From assembly GCA_945833725.1 (NCBI GenBank), contig CAMAFU010000044.1, positions 1 through 9,861 of the forward strand: a DNA stretch of 9,861 nucleotides. Direction: 5' to 3'. Origin of the DNA: an uncultured Treponema sp. (GTDB taxonomy: Bacteria; Spirochaetota; Spirochaetia; Treponematales; Treponemataceae). The first letter of the stretch is position 1, and each line of letters begins with the position of its first letter. The position numbers were made by a program, and so were the translations under genes. The notes beneath the pieces are model-generated. The model was not told the DNA's origin. It made no database searches and worked only from the letters and a program-made list of their open reading frames with translations. Below are positions 1 through 5,586 of this stretch, one piece after another.

Positions 1-985
1 TTTTTATGGACATCCTTAAATGAAATTCCTGAAGTCTGAAAATAAGGGAAGCAATATCTTCGTCTGAAATTCCTGTTATAATTCCAAGATTTTTACCCCA
101 TTTAAGGGCGGAAATTACAGCAAGGGAAATGTCAAAATCAAGAAGCAGGGAGAATTTTACAGTTCCGAAATATTTTAATATAAAATCTTTTGCCTTTGTA
201 AGATATTTTTCCTTTACAATAATCGTGTTTTTTTTCTCATGTTCAATTAAAGTCCTGACACATCCTTCAAAAGAGGCCAGCTGCTCAATTTCAGAATCTT
301 CAGCACAGAATGTACTTGAAAACTGAAAAATATTTCTGCTTACACTTTCTGGAAAAGCCGGTACAAGAGAATATTTTTTTGTATTAATTTCAGATTTTAA
401 TTCGTCCATTTTTCCAAGAAAAACAGTAGATGGAAGGACAAGTCTTGCAGAAAGTTTCATTCCGCTTCCAATATCATTTATTGATGAAGCAAGATACCCG
501 CATTCTTTAGTCCATGCAAACTGAAGGCTTTCTTGAAGCAGAAGATCAGTTTTTTTGCAGACGGAAAAAGGAAATTCAAGATTAAAACCGGAAGAAAAAC
601 AGGAAATTCTTAAATGATCTTTATCGTTTATTGTACATACAAAACCTGAATAAGCTTCCTGCCCTTTTATTCTCATTATAATTCCGCCACCGGGAGATTG
701 AAGGGTTGATTTTTCTATAAGAGAGCGTTCTATTAACACCTGCGATGAAATGTAATCAAAACTTGCAACTCCCATTGTCTGAAAAGAATCGGCATCATCA
801 CTTTTTAAAAAACCGTCAAAAATTAAATTTTTAACCCTTAAAGCGTCATCGTTTCTGTATTTTGAAGGAAAGGGAAAATCAGCCAGATTTCTTACAAGCC
901 GTACTCTGGTGGAAAGGACAAAACTGCTTTCTGCACCGGGTTTTGCATACCATTCATTATTTTGAAAATTTTGATTTTTAATCAT
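1..985 (-). CDS. mcsB: McsB-like protein-arginine kinase homologue, C-terminus cut by window edge, catalytic residues degenerate
   Basis: An open frame of 328 codons runs from ATG at 985 off the left edge with no stop, overlapping the end of mcsA by 8 nt; there is no clear Shine-Dalgarno sequence, so translational coupling is likely. Family features: STRVRLVRN (residues 25-33, phosphagen-kinase nucleotide-binding arginines), SPGGG (97-101), DHLRISC (123-129), GYL....IGSG (163-175) and NIFQFSS (218-224). In Firmicutes, McsB phosphorylates protein arginines to mark them for ClpCP. By eye against B. subtilis McsB, key positions differ: the NEEDH box reads NDKDH (120-124), the catalytic Cys is Ser168, the His of the EKHL segment is Ser88, and the RGxYGEG segment before NIFQ is absent (203-217). 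The phosphoarginine-binding region lies beyond the window. The family call is firm; kinase activity is doubtful, and it may be an adaptor pseudokinase. Confidence 0.85.
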   Translation of the reverse strand, partial: MIKNQNFQNNEWYAKPGAESSFVLSTRVRLVRNLADFPFPSKYRNDDALRVKNLIFDGFLKSDDADSFQTMGVASFDYISSQVLIERSLIEKSTLQSPGGGIIMRIKGQEAYSGFVCTINDKDHLRISCFSSGFNLEFPFSVCKKTDLLLQESLQFAWTKECGYLASSINDIGSGMKLSARLVLPSTVFLGKMDELKSEINTKKYSLVPAFPESVSRNIFQFSSTFCAEDSEIEQLASFEGCVRTLIEHEKKNTIIVKEKYLTKAKDFILKYFGTVKFSLLLDFDISLAVISALKWGKNLGIITGISDEDIASLIFRLQEFHLRMSIK

Positions 986-1481
986 TTACACTGCCTGCAA
1001 CAGAAGTTTTTTCCAGAGCTTTAAGATAATCCCTGTAAACAGCTGCCTTTTCGTAGTCTTCTTTTTCGATGGATTCTTCAAGTTTGGATTGAAGCAGGAT
1101 TCTGTCTGTAAGAACAGAACGGAAGCCTTTTACATGATTTGGCATTTTCCCGGAATATGAAAGGGAAAGTCCTTTTTTGTTAAGTATTTCTTTTATTTCT
1201 GAATAAAAAACATGATAACATTCAGGGCAACCGGCACAAAAAGCCGTTTTTATTGATTTTAAACTTGTTCCGCAGACTGGACACAATCTGGAAAAATCAC
1301 CGTCACTGTCATTATTTTCTTTTATTTTTTGAAGAATCAGTTTTCTGATTTTATCCTGTTCAGGAATCAGACCGATTCTGTCGGCGCAATCATGGCACAG
1401 ATAAAGCTTTTTAATCTTTTTGTTTTCGTTCAGTTCAACAGCTACATTTGCTTCTTTTGAGGCACACATTTCACATAACAT
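978..1481 (-). CDS. mcsA: McsA, zinc-binding activator/adaptor with UVR domain
   Basis: This 167-aa protein matches McsA in layout and length. Two N-terminal CxxC pairs (C3/C6, C29/C32) are followed by a second zinc module (C67/C70, C85/C88, with an extra C82). A UvrB/UvrC-type UVR motif follows at about residues 125-158 (LQSKLEESIEKEDYEKAAVYRD). In Firmicutes McsA binds and activates McsB and links it to ClpC in protein quality control and the heat or metal stress response; it is cytosolic. Unlike its partner McsB here, all zinc ligands are present. The start at 1481 gives the canonical MLCExC opening. The 20 nt upstream show no Shine-Dalgarno sequence. No ctsR precedes it, unlike the Bacillus ctsR-mcsA-mcsB-clpC operon; the upstream neighbour is the divergent nrdR. 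Confidence 0.93.
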   Translation of the reverse strand: MLCEMCASKEANVAVELNENKKIKKLYLCHDCADRIGLIPEQDKIRKLILQKIKENNDSDGDFSRLCPVCGTSLKSIKTAFCAGCPECYHVFYSEIKEILNKKGLSLSYSGKMPNHVKGFRSVLTDRILLQSKLEESIEKEDYEKAAVYRDYLKALEKTSVAGSVND

Positions 1482-1487
1482 AAAGTC

Positions 1488-1516
1488 ATTCTACCACATA
1501 ATGCAAAAGAATTGCA
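1488..1516 (-). promoter_or_regulatory. Weak candidate mcsA promoter with overlapping dyad
   Basis: On the minus strand a TAGAAT (-10-like, 1488-1493) lies 17 nt from a poor -35 (TGCAAT, 1511-1516). The -35 sits inside a perfect 5-bp inverted repeat, TGCAA-5-TTGCA (1502-1516). Transcription from this -10 would begin at or next to the mcsA ATG, which would fit the lack of a Shine-Dalgarno sequence. The -35 matches the consensus in only 2 of 6 positions, so this is speculative. The dyad could be an operator or chance in AT-rich DNA. Confidence 0.2.
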
Positions 1517-1595
1517 CTACAATACATGTCTTCCCTGTGTCCATTCTGTTTTTTGTCTGAAACAAAAATATCCTCTGATTTTTTTGTTTTGAGTC

Positions 1596-1624
1596 TTGAA
1601 TTCCTAGATATAGTGTTTTATTAT
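1596..1624 (+). promoter_or_regulatory. Sigma70-type promoter of the nrdR-nrdD-nrdG operon
   Basis: TTGAAT (1596-1601) and TATTAT (1619-1624) are separated by exactly 17 nt. They match the TTGACA/TATAAT consensus at 4 and 5 of 6 positions. The predicted start is near 1631, about 40 nt before the nrdR ATG. No other good pair is visible in the 190-bp divergent region, and no gap between the following nrd genes exceeds 18 nt, so this promoter probably drives the whole cluster. Confidence 0.6.
1601..1616 (+). promoter_or_regulatory. NrdR box 1, between the -35 and -10
   Basis: TTCCTAGATATAGTGT matches the published NrdR box consensus (acaCwATATAtwGTGt) at 12 of 16 positions, with the right half (ATATAGTGT) perfect. 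It lies inside the spacer of the predicted promoter, where a bound repressor would block RNA polymerase. NrdR, encoded immediately downstream, is the expected ligand. Confidence 0.6.
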
Positions 1625-1641
1625 GGATAATGTTGAAAAAA

Positions 1642-1657
1642 ACACTATTTTTCAGGG
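1642..1657 (+). promoter_or_regulatory. NrdR box 2 (half-conserved)
   Basis: ACACTATTTTTCAGGG keeps the left half of the NrdR box (ACACTAT) but has a poor right half, 9 of 16 overall. Its start is 41 bp from that of box 1, close to four helical turns, so both face the same side of DNA. NrdR boxes usually come in phased pairs, often about three turns apart, so the longer spacing is slightly unusual. It lies just after the predicted transcription start and overlaps the AGGGG at 1654-1658. Confidence 0.4.
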
Positions 1658-1671
1658 GATAATTGATTTAT

Positions 1672-2151
1672 ATGAGATGTCCGTATTGTGGCAGTCTTGA
1701 CGACAAGGTTATTGAATCTCGTTCTATGGCTAACGGAGAATCCATGCGCCGCCGCCGTGAATGTTTGAGCTGCGGTTTTCGTTTTACAAGTTATGAGCGA
1801 ATCGAAGAAAAGCCGTTTATGGTTGTAAAAAAATCCGGCAAAAGACAGCCTTTTGACAGAGTAAAGCTTGAAAAAGGAATTGCACGGGCTCTGGAAAAAA
1901 GACCTTTTTCAGCAGACATGGTAGAAAATATCGTAAATGATATTGAAGATCAGGCAATTTTATCTGGCAAGGCTGGAAGAGAAATTTCTACTTCTGAGCT
2001 GGGAGAGTTTGTTTTAAAACGGCTGTATAAAGTTGATAAAGTTGCATACATAAGATTTGCTTCTGTGTACAAGCATTTTGAAAATCTCGACGAATTCATA
2101 AACGAAGTAAACAGTATAGGCAGCAAAAAAGACGAATCATCGGAGGAATAG
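1672..2151 (+). CDS. nrdR: NrdR, ATP-cone transcriptional repressor of ribonucleotide reductase genes
   Basis: This 159-aa protein has the standard NrdR architecture. A zinc ribbon (C3/C6 in MRCPYCG, C31/C34 in CLSCGF) with the basic RRRREC segment binds DNA. An ATP cone (about 46-136, starting PFMVVKKSGKRQPFDRVKLEKGI) senses ATP versus dATP and controls oligomerisation. NrdR represses ribonucleotide reductase genes when deoxynucleotides are plentiful. The start is uncertain: ATG at 1672 gives the family's usual MxCPxC opening but lies 13 nt from the AGGGG at 1654-1658. An in-frame TTG at 1663 is 4 nt from it and would add three residues (MIY). It is the first gene of an operon whose promoter carries NrdR-box-like sites, so autoregulation is likely. 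Confidence 0.95.
   Translation: MRCPYCGSLDDKVIESRSMANGESMRRRRECLSCGFRFTSYERIEEKPFMVVKKSGKRQPFDRVKLEKGIARALEKRPFSADMVENIVNDIEDQAILSGKAGREISTSELGEFVLKRLYKVDKVAYIRFASVYKHFENLDEFINEVNSIGSKKDESSEE
2142..2146 (+). promoter_or_regulatory. Shine-Dalgarno sequence fixing the TTG start of nrdD
   Basis: GGAGG near the end of nrdR lies 9 nt before TTG at 2156. The first in-frame ATG of nrdD is at 2336 (residue 61), inside the ATP cone. Starting there would destroy the domain, so the TTG with this ribosome-binding site is the real start. Confidence 0.8.
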
Positions 2152-2155
2152 TAAA

Positions 2156-4291
2156 TTGATTCAAAACGAAAACAAATCATCACCAGAAGATCTTTCTATT
2201 TTTCCGCAGTGGAGAAGTTTTCTGGCTTCAAATAATTCCATAGAAACTCAGGGATTTTTGCGTCAGGTTGTAAAACGGAACGGCTCCATAGAAAAATTCG
2301 ACAGTTCAAAAATTGAAAATGCAATATGCCGTGCAATGGAAGCTGCAACAAAAAATCCAGATAAAGTACGGGCAAAATTTTTAACGGACAAAGTTGAAGA
2401 AAAACTCCGCACTCTTCTTGCAGGACGCAGAGCTCATTCAATTCCTGCCATAGAAGAAATCCAGGATGTAGTTGAAAATGTCCTTATCGAAGAAAAAGAA
2501 GTAGAAACAGCAAAGGCTTATATTCTTTACAGGGCAAAACATGAAGCTTTAAGAGATTCAAAAAGTCTTCTTCTTGACATAAATGCAACTATGGACGGTT
2601 ATCTTGCCCAGTCAGACTGGCGCGTGAAAGAAAATGCAAATGTTAATTTTTCTCTCGGCGGTCTTATTCTTCATAATTCTGGCACTGTTACGGCAAATTA
2701 CTGGCTCAAAAATATTTATCCTCCTGAAATTGCTGAATGTCATAAAAACTGTGCCTTTCATATTCATGATCTTTCCATGTTTTCAGGTTACTGTGCAGGC
2801 TGGTCGTTAAGACAGTTGATTCAGGAAGGTCTTGGTGGCGTACAGGATAAAATTACATCAAAACCGGCTGCCCATCTTTCAACCCTTGTAAACCAAATGG
2901 TAAACTTTTTGGGCATTATGCAGAATGAATGGGCTGGTGCTCAGGCATTTTCGTCTTTCGACACTTATTTAGCTCCTTTCGTAAAGGCAGATAACCTGTC
3001 TTACGGCGAAGTCCGGCAGTGCATTCAAAGCTATATTTACGGAATAAATACTCCGTGCCGCTGGGGTTCACAGGCTCCTTTTACAAATATTACCCTTGAC
3101 TGGGTTTGTCCCGATGACCTTAAGAAAAAAAATGCAATTGTCGGCGGAAAGGAACAGGATTTTACTTACGGAGACTGCCAGAAAGAAATGGACATGATAA
3201 ACAGGGCTTTTCTGGAGCTTATGCTTGAAGGTGATGCTGAAGGGCGAGGTTTTGGATACCCTATTCCTACATATAACATTACAAAGGAGTTTAACTGGGA
3301 TTCTCCTAACGCAAAACTTCTTTTTGAAATGACCAGTGCTTATGGTACTCCTTATTTCCAGAATTTTATAAATTCAGACTTGAATCCGGGTGATGTTCGT
3401 TCCATGTGCTGCCGTCTCAGGCTTGACAAACGGGAATTGCGTAAACGGGGCGGAGGTTTGTTTGGGTCAGATGAATTTACAGGAAGTCTTGGCGTTGTAA
3501 CAATAAACCTTCCTCAAATAGGATATCTTGCAAAAGATGAAGAGCAGTTTTTTGTCCGCCTTGATTACCTTATGGATTTGGCAAAAGAAAGTTTGTGCAT
3601 AAAACGAAAAGTTATACAAAAACTTCTTGATAACGGGCTTTTCCCTTACACAAAGCGTTATTTGAAAAAACTTGACAATCACTTTAATACGATTGGTCTT
3701 TGCGGTATGAACGAATGCTGTCTTAATTTTCTTGGAGTAAATATTGCAGATCCGAAAGGATACGATTTTGCCTGCCGTGTGCTTGACCACATGCGGAAAA
3801 AGATGCAGGACTATCAGGAAAAAACAGGCGAACTGTTCAATCTGGAAGCAACACCTGCCGAAAGTACATCGTACAGGCTGGCACGCCACGACAAAGCAAA
3901 CTATCCGGATATTATTACAAGTGGAAAAGCTGAACCGTATTACACAAACAGTACTCAGCTGCCGGTTGATTATACGGCCGATGTTTTTGAAGCTCTGGAA
4001 CATCAGGAAATTCTTCAGACAAAATATACAGGCGGTACAGTTTTTCATACATTCATGGGCGAAAAAATAAAAGACTGGAAAGCTTGCCGGGAGCTTGTAA
4101 AATCAATTCTGTCAAATTACAGAATTCCATATCTTACAATAAGTCCTACATATTCCATTTGTCCTGTTCATGGGTATATTTCCGGCGAACAGTTTGAATG
4201 TCCAAAGTGTAAGGCGCAAAAAGAAAAGGAACTTAAAGAAAAACTTTTAAAACTTGAAGCTGAACGGGATGCTTTAATAAAAAATCAATAA
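2156..4291 (+). CDS. nrdD: Class III (anaerobic) ribonucleoside-triphosphate reductase catalytic subunit, lacking its glycyl-radical domain
   Basis: The 711-aa protein reduces ribonucleoside triphosphates to dNTPs without oxygen. In order it has an N-terminal ATP cone (about 35-130), the ten-stranded barrel with conserved NCAFHIHDL (198-206), GYCAGWS (Cys213), RWGSQAPFTNITLDW (302-316), GYPIPTYNIT (367-376), SMCCRLRLD (Cys418/419), and a Cys-rich GLCGMNECC (515-523). At the C-terminus are SPTYSICPVHGY and CPKC, giving zinc ligands Cys669, His672, Cys682 and Cys685. Normally a short linker and the RVxGYYRPV glycyl-radical loop follow; here the chain instead ends in a charged helix (686-711, leucines 693, 697, 700, 707). 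The missing loop is encoded by the next gene, in the same frame after two stops, so this subunit should be inactive alone. The start is TTG, 5 nt after the nrdR stop. Confidence 0.95.
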   Translation: MIQNENKSSPEDLSIFPQWRSFLASNNSIETQGFLRQVVKRNGSIEKFDSSKIENAICRAMEAATKNPDKVRAKFLTDKVEEKLRTLLAGRRAHSIPAIEEIQDVVENVLIEEKEVETAKAYILYRAKHEALRDSKSLLLDINATMDGYLAQSDWRVKENANVNFSLGGLILHNSGTVTANYWLKNIYPPEIAECHKNCAFHIHDLSMFSGYCAGWSLRQLIQEGLGGVQDKITSKPAAHLSTLVNQMVNFLGIMQNEWAGAQAFSSFDTYLAPFVKADNLSYGEVRQCIQSYIYGINTPCRWGSQAPFTNITLDWVCPDDLKKKNAIVGGKEQDFTYGDCQKEMDMINRAFLELMLEGDAEGRGFGYPIPTYNITKEFNWDSPNAKLLFEMTSAYGTPYFQNFINSDLNPGDVRSMCCRLRLDKRELRKRGGGLFGSDEFTGSLGVVTINLPQIGYLAKDEEQFFVRLDYLMDLAKESLCIKRKVIQKLLDNGLFPYTKRYLKKLDNHFNTIGLCGMNECCLNFLGVNIADPKGYDFACRVLDHMRKKMQDYQEKTGELFNLEATPAESTSYRLARHDKANYPDIITSGKAEPYYTNSTQLPVDYTADVFEALEHQEILQTKYTGGTVFHTFMGEKIKDWKACRELVKSILSNYRIPYLTISPTYSICPVHGYISGEQFECPKCKAQKEKELKEKLLKLEAERDALIKNQ

Positions 4292-4298
4292 TAAAAGT

Positions 4299-4304
4299 GG
4301 GAGG
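4299..4304 (+). promoter_or_regulatory. Strong Shine-Dalgarno sequence of the small glycyl-radical subunit gene
   Basis: GGGAGG lies 5 nt before ATG at 4310, between the tandem stops of nrdD (TAATAA, 4289-4294) and the next gene. It is the best ribosome-binding site in the operon and shows the small subunit is initiated independently, perhaps at a higher level than NrdD. Confidence 0.75.
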
Positions 4305-4309
4305 AAAAA

Positions 4310-4855
4310 ATGACTTTACAATCAAAAAGAACGCTGGAACAAATTGAAGCAGAAATTGCTTCCGTAAAAAAAGAACTGGAAGATGTTCATGGAACGCCTA
4401 CAGAAGTTTATGCCAGAATTGTAGGATATTACAGGGCTGTAAAAAACTGGAACAAAGGCAAAAGAGATGAATATTCTTCCAGAAAACTGTTTACTCCAGA
4501 CTGTGATATTTCTGATTCCAGAGGAATGAATTCTCAAAATTTAGGTAAAATCGTTTCTGAAGAAGTTACAGCAGCACAAACTTCGTTAAATGAAGCAGTT
4601 CCGTATTCTTATGAATTTTTTATGAGAAATACATGTCCAAATTGCCCTCCTGTAAAAGATTTTATGGCAAGTCAGAACATTGCAGGAACTGTAATTGATG
4701 TAGATACAGATTCAGGTTTGACTCAGGCTGCTTCCAAAGGTGTTTTTTCGGCACCCACAGTAATATTTTACGATAGCACAGGAAACGAAATTGGCAGAGG
4801 GCACAGCGTAGAAGAATTAAAAGCAGTTCTTTCTCCTCTTGCTGTTGTTGCATAA
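4310..4855 (+). CDS. Detached NrdD glycyl-radical domain fused to a CPNC redoxin
   Basis: This 181-aa protein has three parts. Residues 1-27 form a likely amphipathic helix (L9, I12, I16, V19, L23, V26: strict 3/4 heptad spacing). Residues 28-62 (GTPTEVYARIVGYYRAV, then KNWNKGKRDEY) match the C-terminal glycyl-radical loop of class III ribonucleotide reductases, with Gly39 as the expected radical site. Residues about 98-175 are a glutaredoxin/thioredoxin-like fold with C109-P-N-C112 and a cis-proline at S-A-P149-T. NrdD upstream ends exactly where this loop should begin. I infer that the protein docks on NrdD as an exchangeable radical subunit, is activated by NrdG next door, and that its redoxin reduces the active-site cysteines. 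It resembles YfiD/GrcA, the spare glycyl domain of pyruvate formate-lyase, in concept. Domain calls are firm; the mechanism is untested. An automated annotation might call it only glutaredoxin or hypothetical. Confidence 0.9.
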   Translation: MTLQSKRTLEQIEAEIASVKKELEDVHGTPTEVYARIVGYYRAVKNWNKGKRDEYSSRKLFTPDCDISDSRGMNSQNLGKIVSEEVTAAQTSLNEAVPYSYEFFMRNTCPNCPPVKDFMASQNIAGTVIDVDTDSGLTQAASKGVFSAPTVIFYDSTGNEIGRGHSVEELKAVLSPLAVVA

Positions 4856-4867
4856 AAAACATGGAAT

Positions 4868-5584
4868 ATGAACGGAAAAATCGGCGTTCTGGTAAAGACT
4901 TCTCTTGTTGATTTTCCGGGGAGAGTCTGTGCTTCCATATTTCTAAAAGGCTGTAATTTGCACTGTCCTTACTGCTACAATATTTCTCTTGCAGAAGGCC
5001 ATGTTGAAGATGATTATATTACTCTGGAAGAGTTAAAAAATCATCTTTATCGGCGTAAAAATGTACTTTCGGGGATTACTGTGTCTGGAGGTGAAGCTTT
5101 AGTAAACCCGAATACAAAGGAAATAATTTCATATTCCAAGTCTTTAGGCTATGCTGTAAAACTTGATACAAACGGAACTTTACCCGATAAACTTAAAGAA
5201 CTTTGCCGGGATAAAAATACAGTTCCTGATTACATTGCCATGGACTTAAAAACCTCCCCGGAAAACTATAAAAAATTACTTCCGGCAAATTGCTGCAGCA
5301 TTGACCTTGAAAGTGCCCTAAAGGAATCTATAGAATTTCTTTCCCATTGGGAAACTGAAAAAAGAGAATTCAGGACTGTGCTTGTGCCGTCTCTTGTTGA
5401 TGAAAATACAGTTAAAAAAATGGGATTTTTGCTGCCTGAAGACAGCCGCTGGTTTTTTGCCGAATTTGTAAATTCCAGCTGTCTGGACAGTTCCTATGAA
5501 AAACTTGTCCCATATTCATCTTTAGAGGCTGAAAAAATTATTCAGGAAGCAAAAAAGATAATTCCAGGTGCAATTCTGCGCTAA
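4868..5584 (+). CDS. nrdG: NrdG-type radical SAM activase of anaerobic ribonucleotide reductase
   Basis: The 238-aa protein carries the radical SAM cluster motif CNLHCPYC (Cys29, Cys33, Cys36) and the SAM-binding TVSGGEAL near 71-78. The opening VKTSLVDFPGRVCASIFLKGC is typical of the longer NrdG subfamily (TIGR02495 type) rather than the roughly 155-aa E. coli NrdG. It uses a [4Fe-4S] cluster to cleave S-adenosylmethionine and abstract hydrogen from the reductase glycine. Here that glycine should be Gly39 of the neighbouring small protein and not part of NrdD. It begins 12 nt after that gene; the ribosome-binding site is weak (GGA only 2 nt before ATG), so translational coupling is plausible. 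An ATG at 4861 is out of frame. It is the last gene of the operon and ends 2 nt from the convergent regulator gene. Confidence 0.93.
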   Translation: MNGKIGVLVKTSLVDFPGRVCASIFLKGCNLHCPYCYNISLAEGHVEDDYITLEELKNHLYRRKNVLSGITVSGGEALVNPNTKEIISYSKSLGYAVKLDTNGTLPDKLKELCRDKNTVPDYIAMDLKTSPENYKKLLPANCCSIDLESALKESIEFLSHWETEKREFRTVLVPSLVDENTVKKMGFLLPEDSRWFFAEFVNSSCLDSSYEKLVPYSSLEAEKIIQEAKKIIPGAILR

Positions 5585-5586
5585 CA

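Noticed and set aside
129..326. Plus-strand open frame of 65 codons near the left edge
   Set aside because: It lies antisense within the continuous mcsB frame, which carries recognisable family motifs; the short frame has none.
2681..2700. Sigma54 promoter-like TGGCAC
   Set aside because: No TTGC element at the required distance, and it lies inside nrdD; the TGGCAC near 3880 fails the same test.
3467..4070. Overlapping open frames on both strands inside nrdD (193 and 108 codons)
   Set aside because: They are shadows of the strongly conserved nrdD frame and have no recognisable motifs.
4289..4312. A sequencing error or nonsense mutation breaking one nrdD gene
   Set aside because: Two successive TAA codons, a strong Shine-Dalgarno sequence at good spacing, and added helices on both sides are not explained by one base error.
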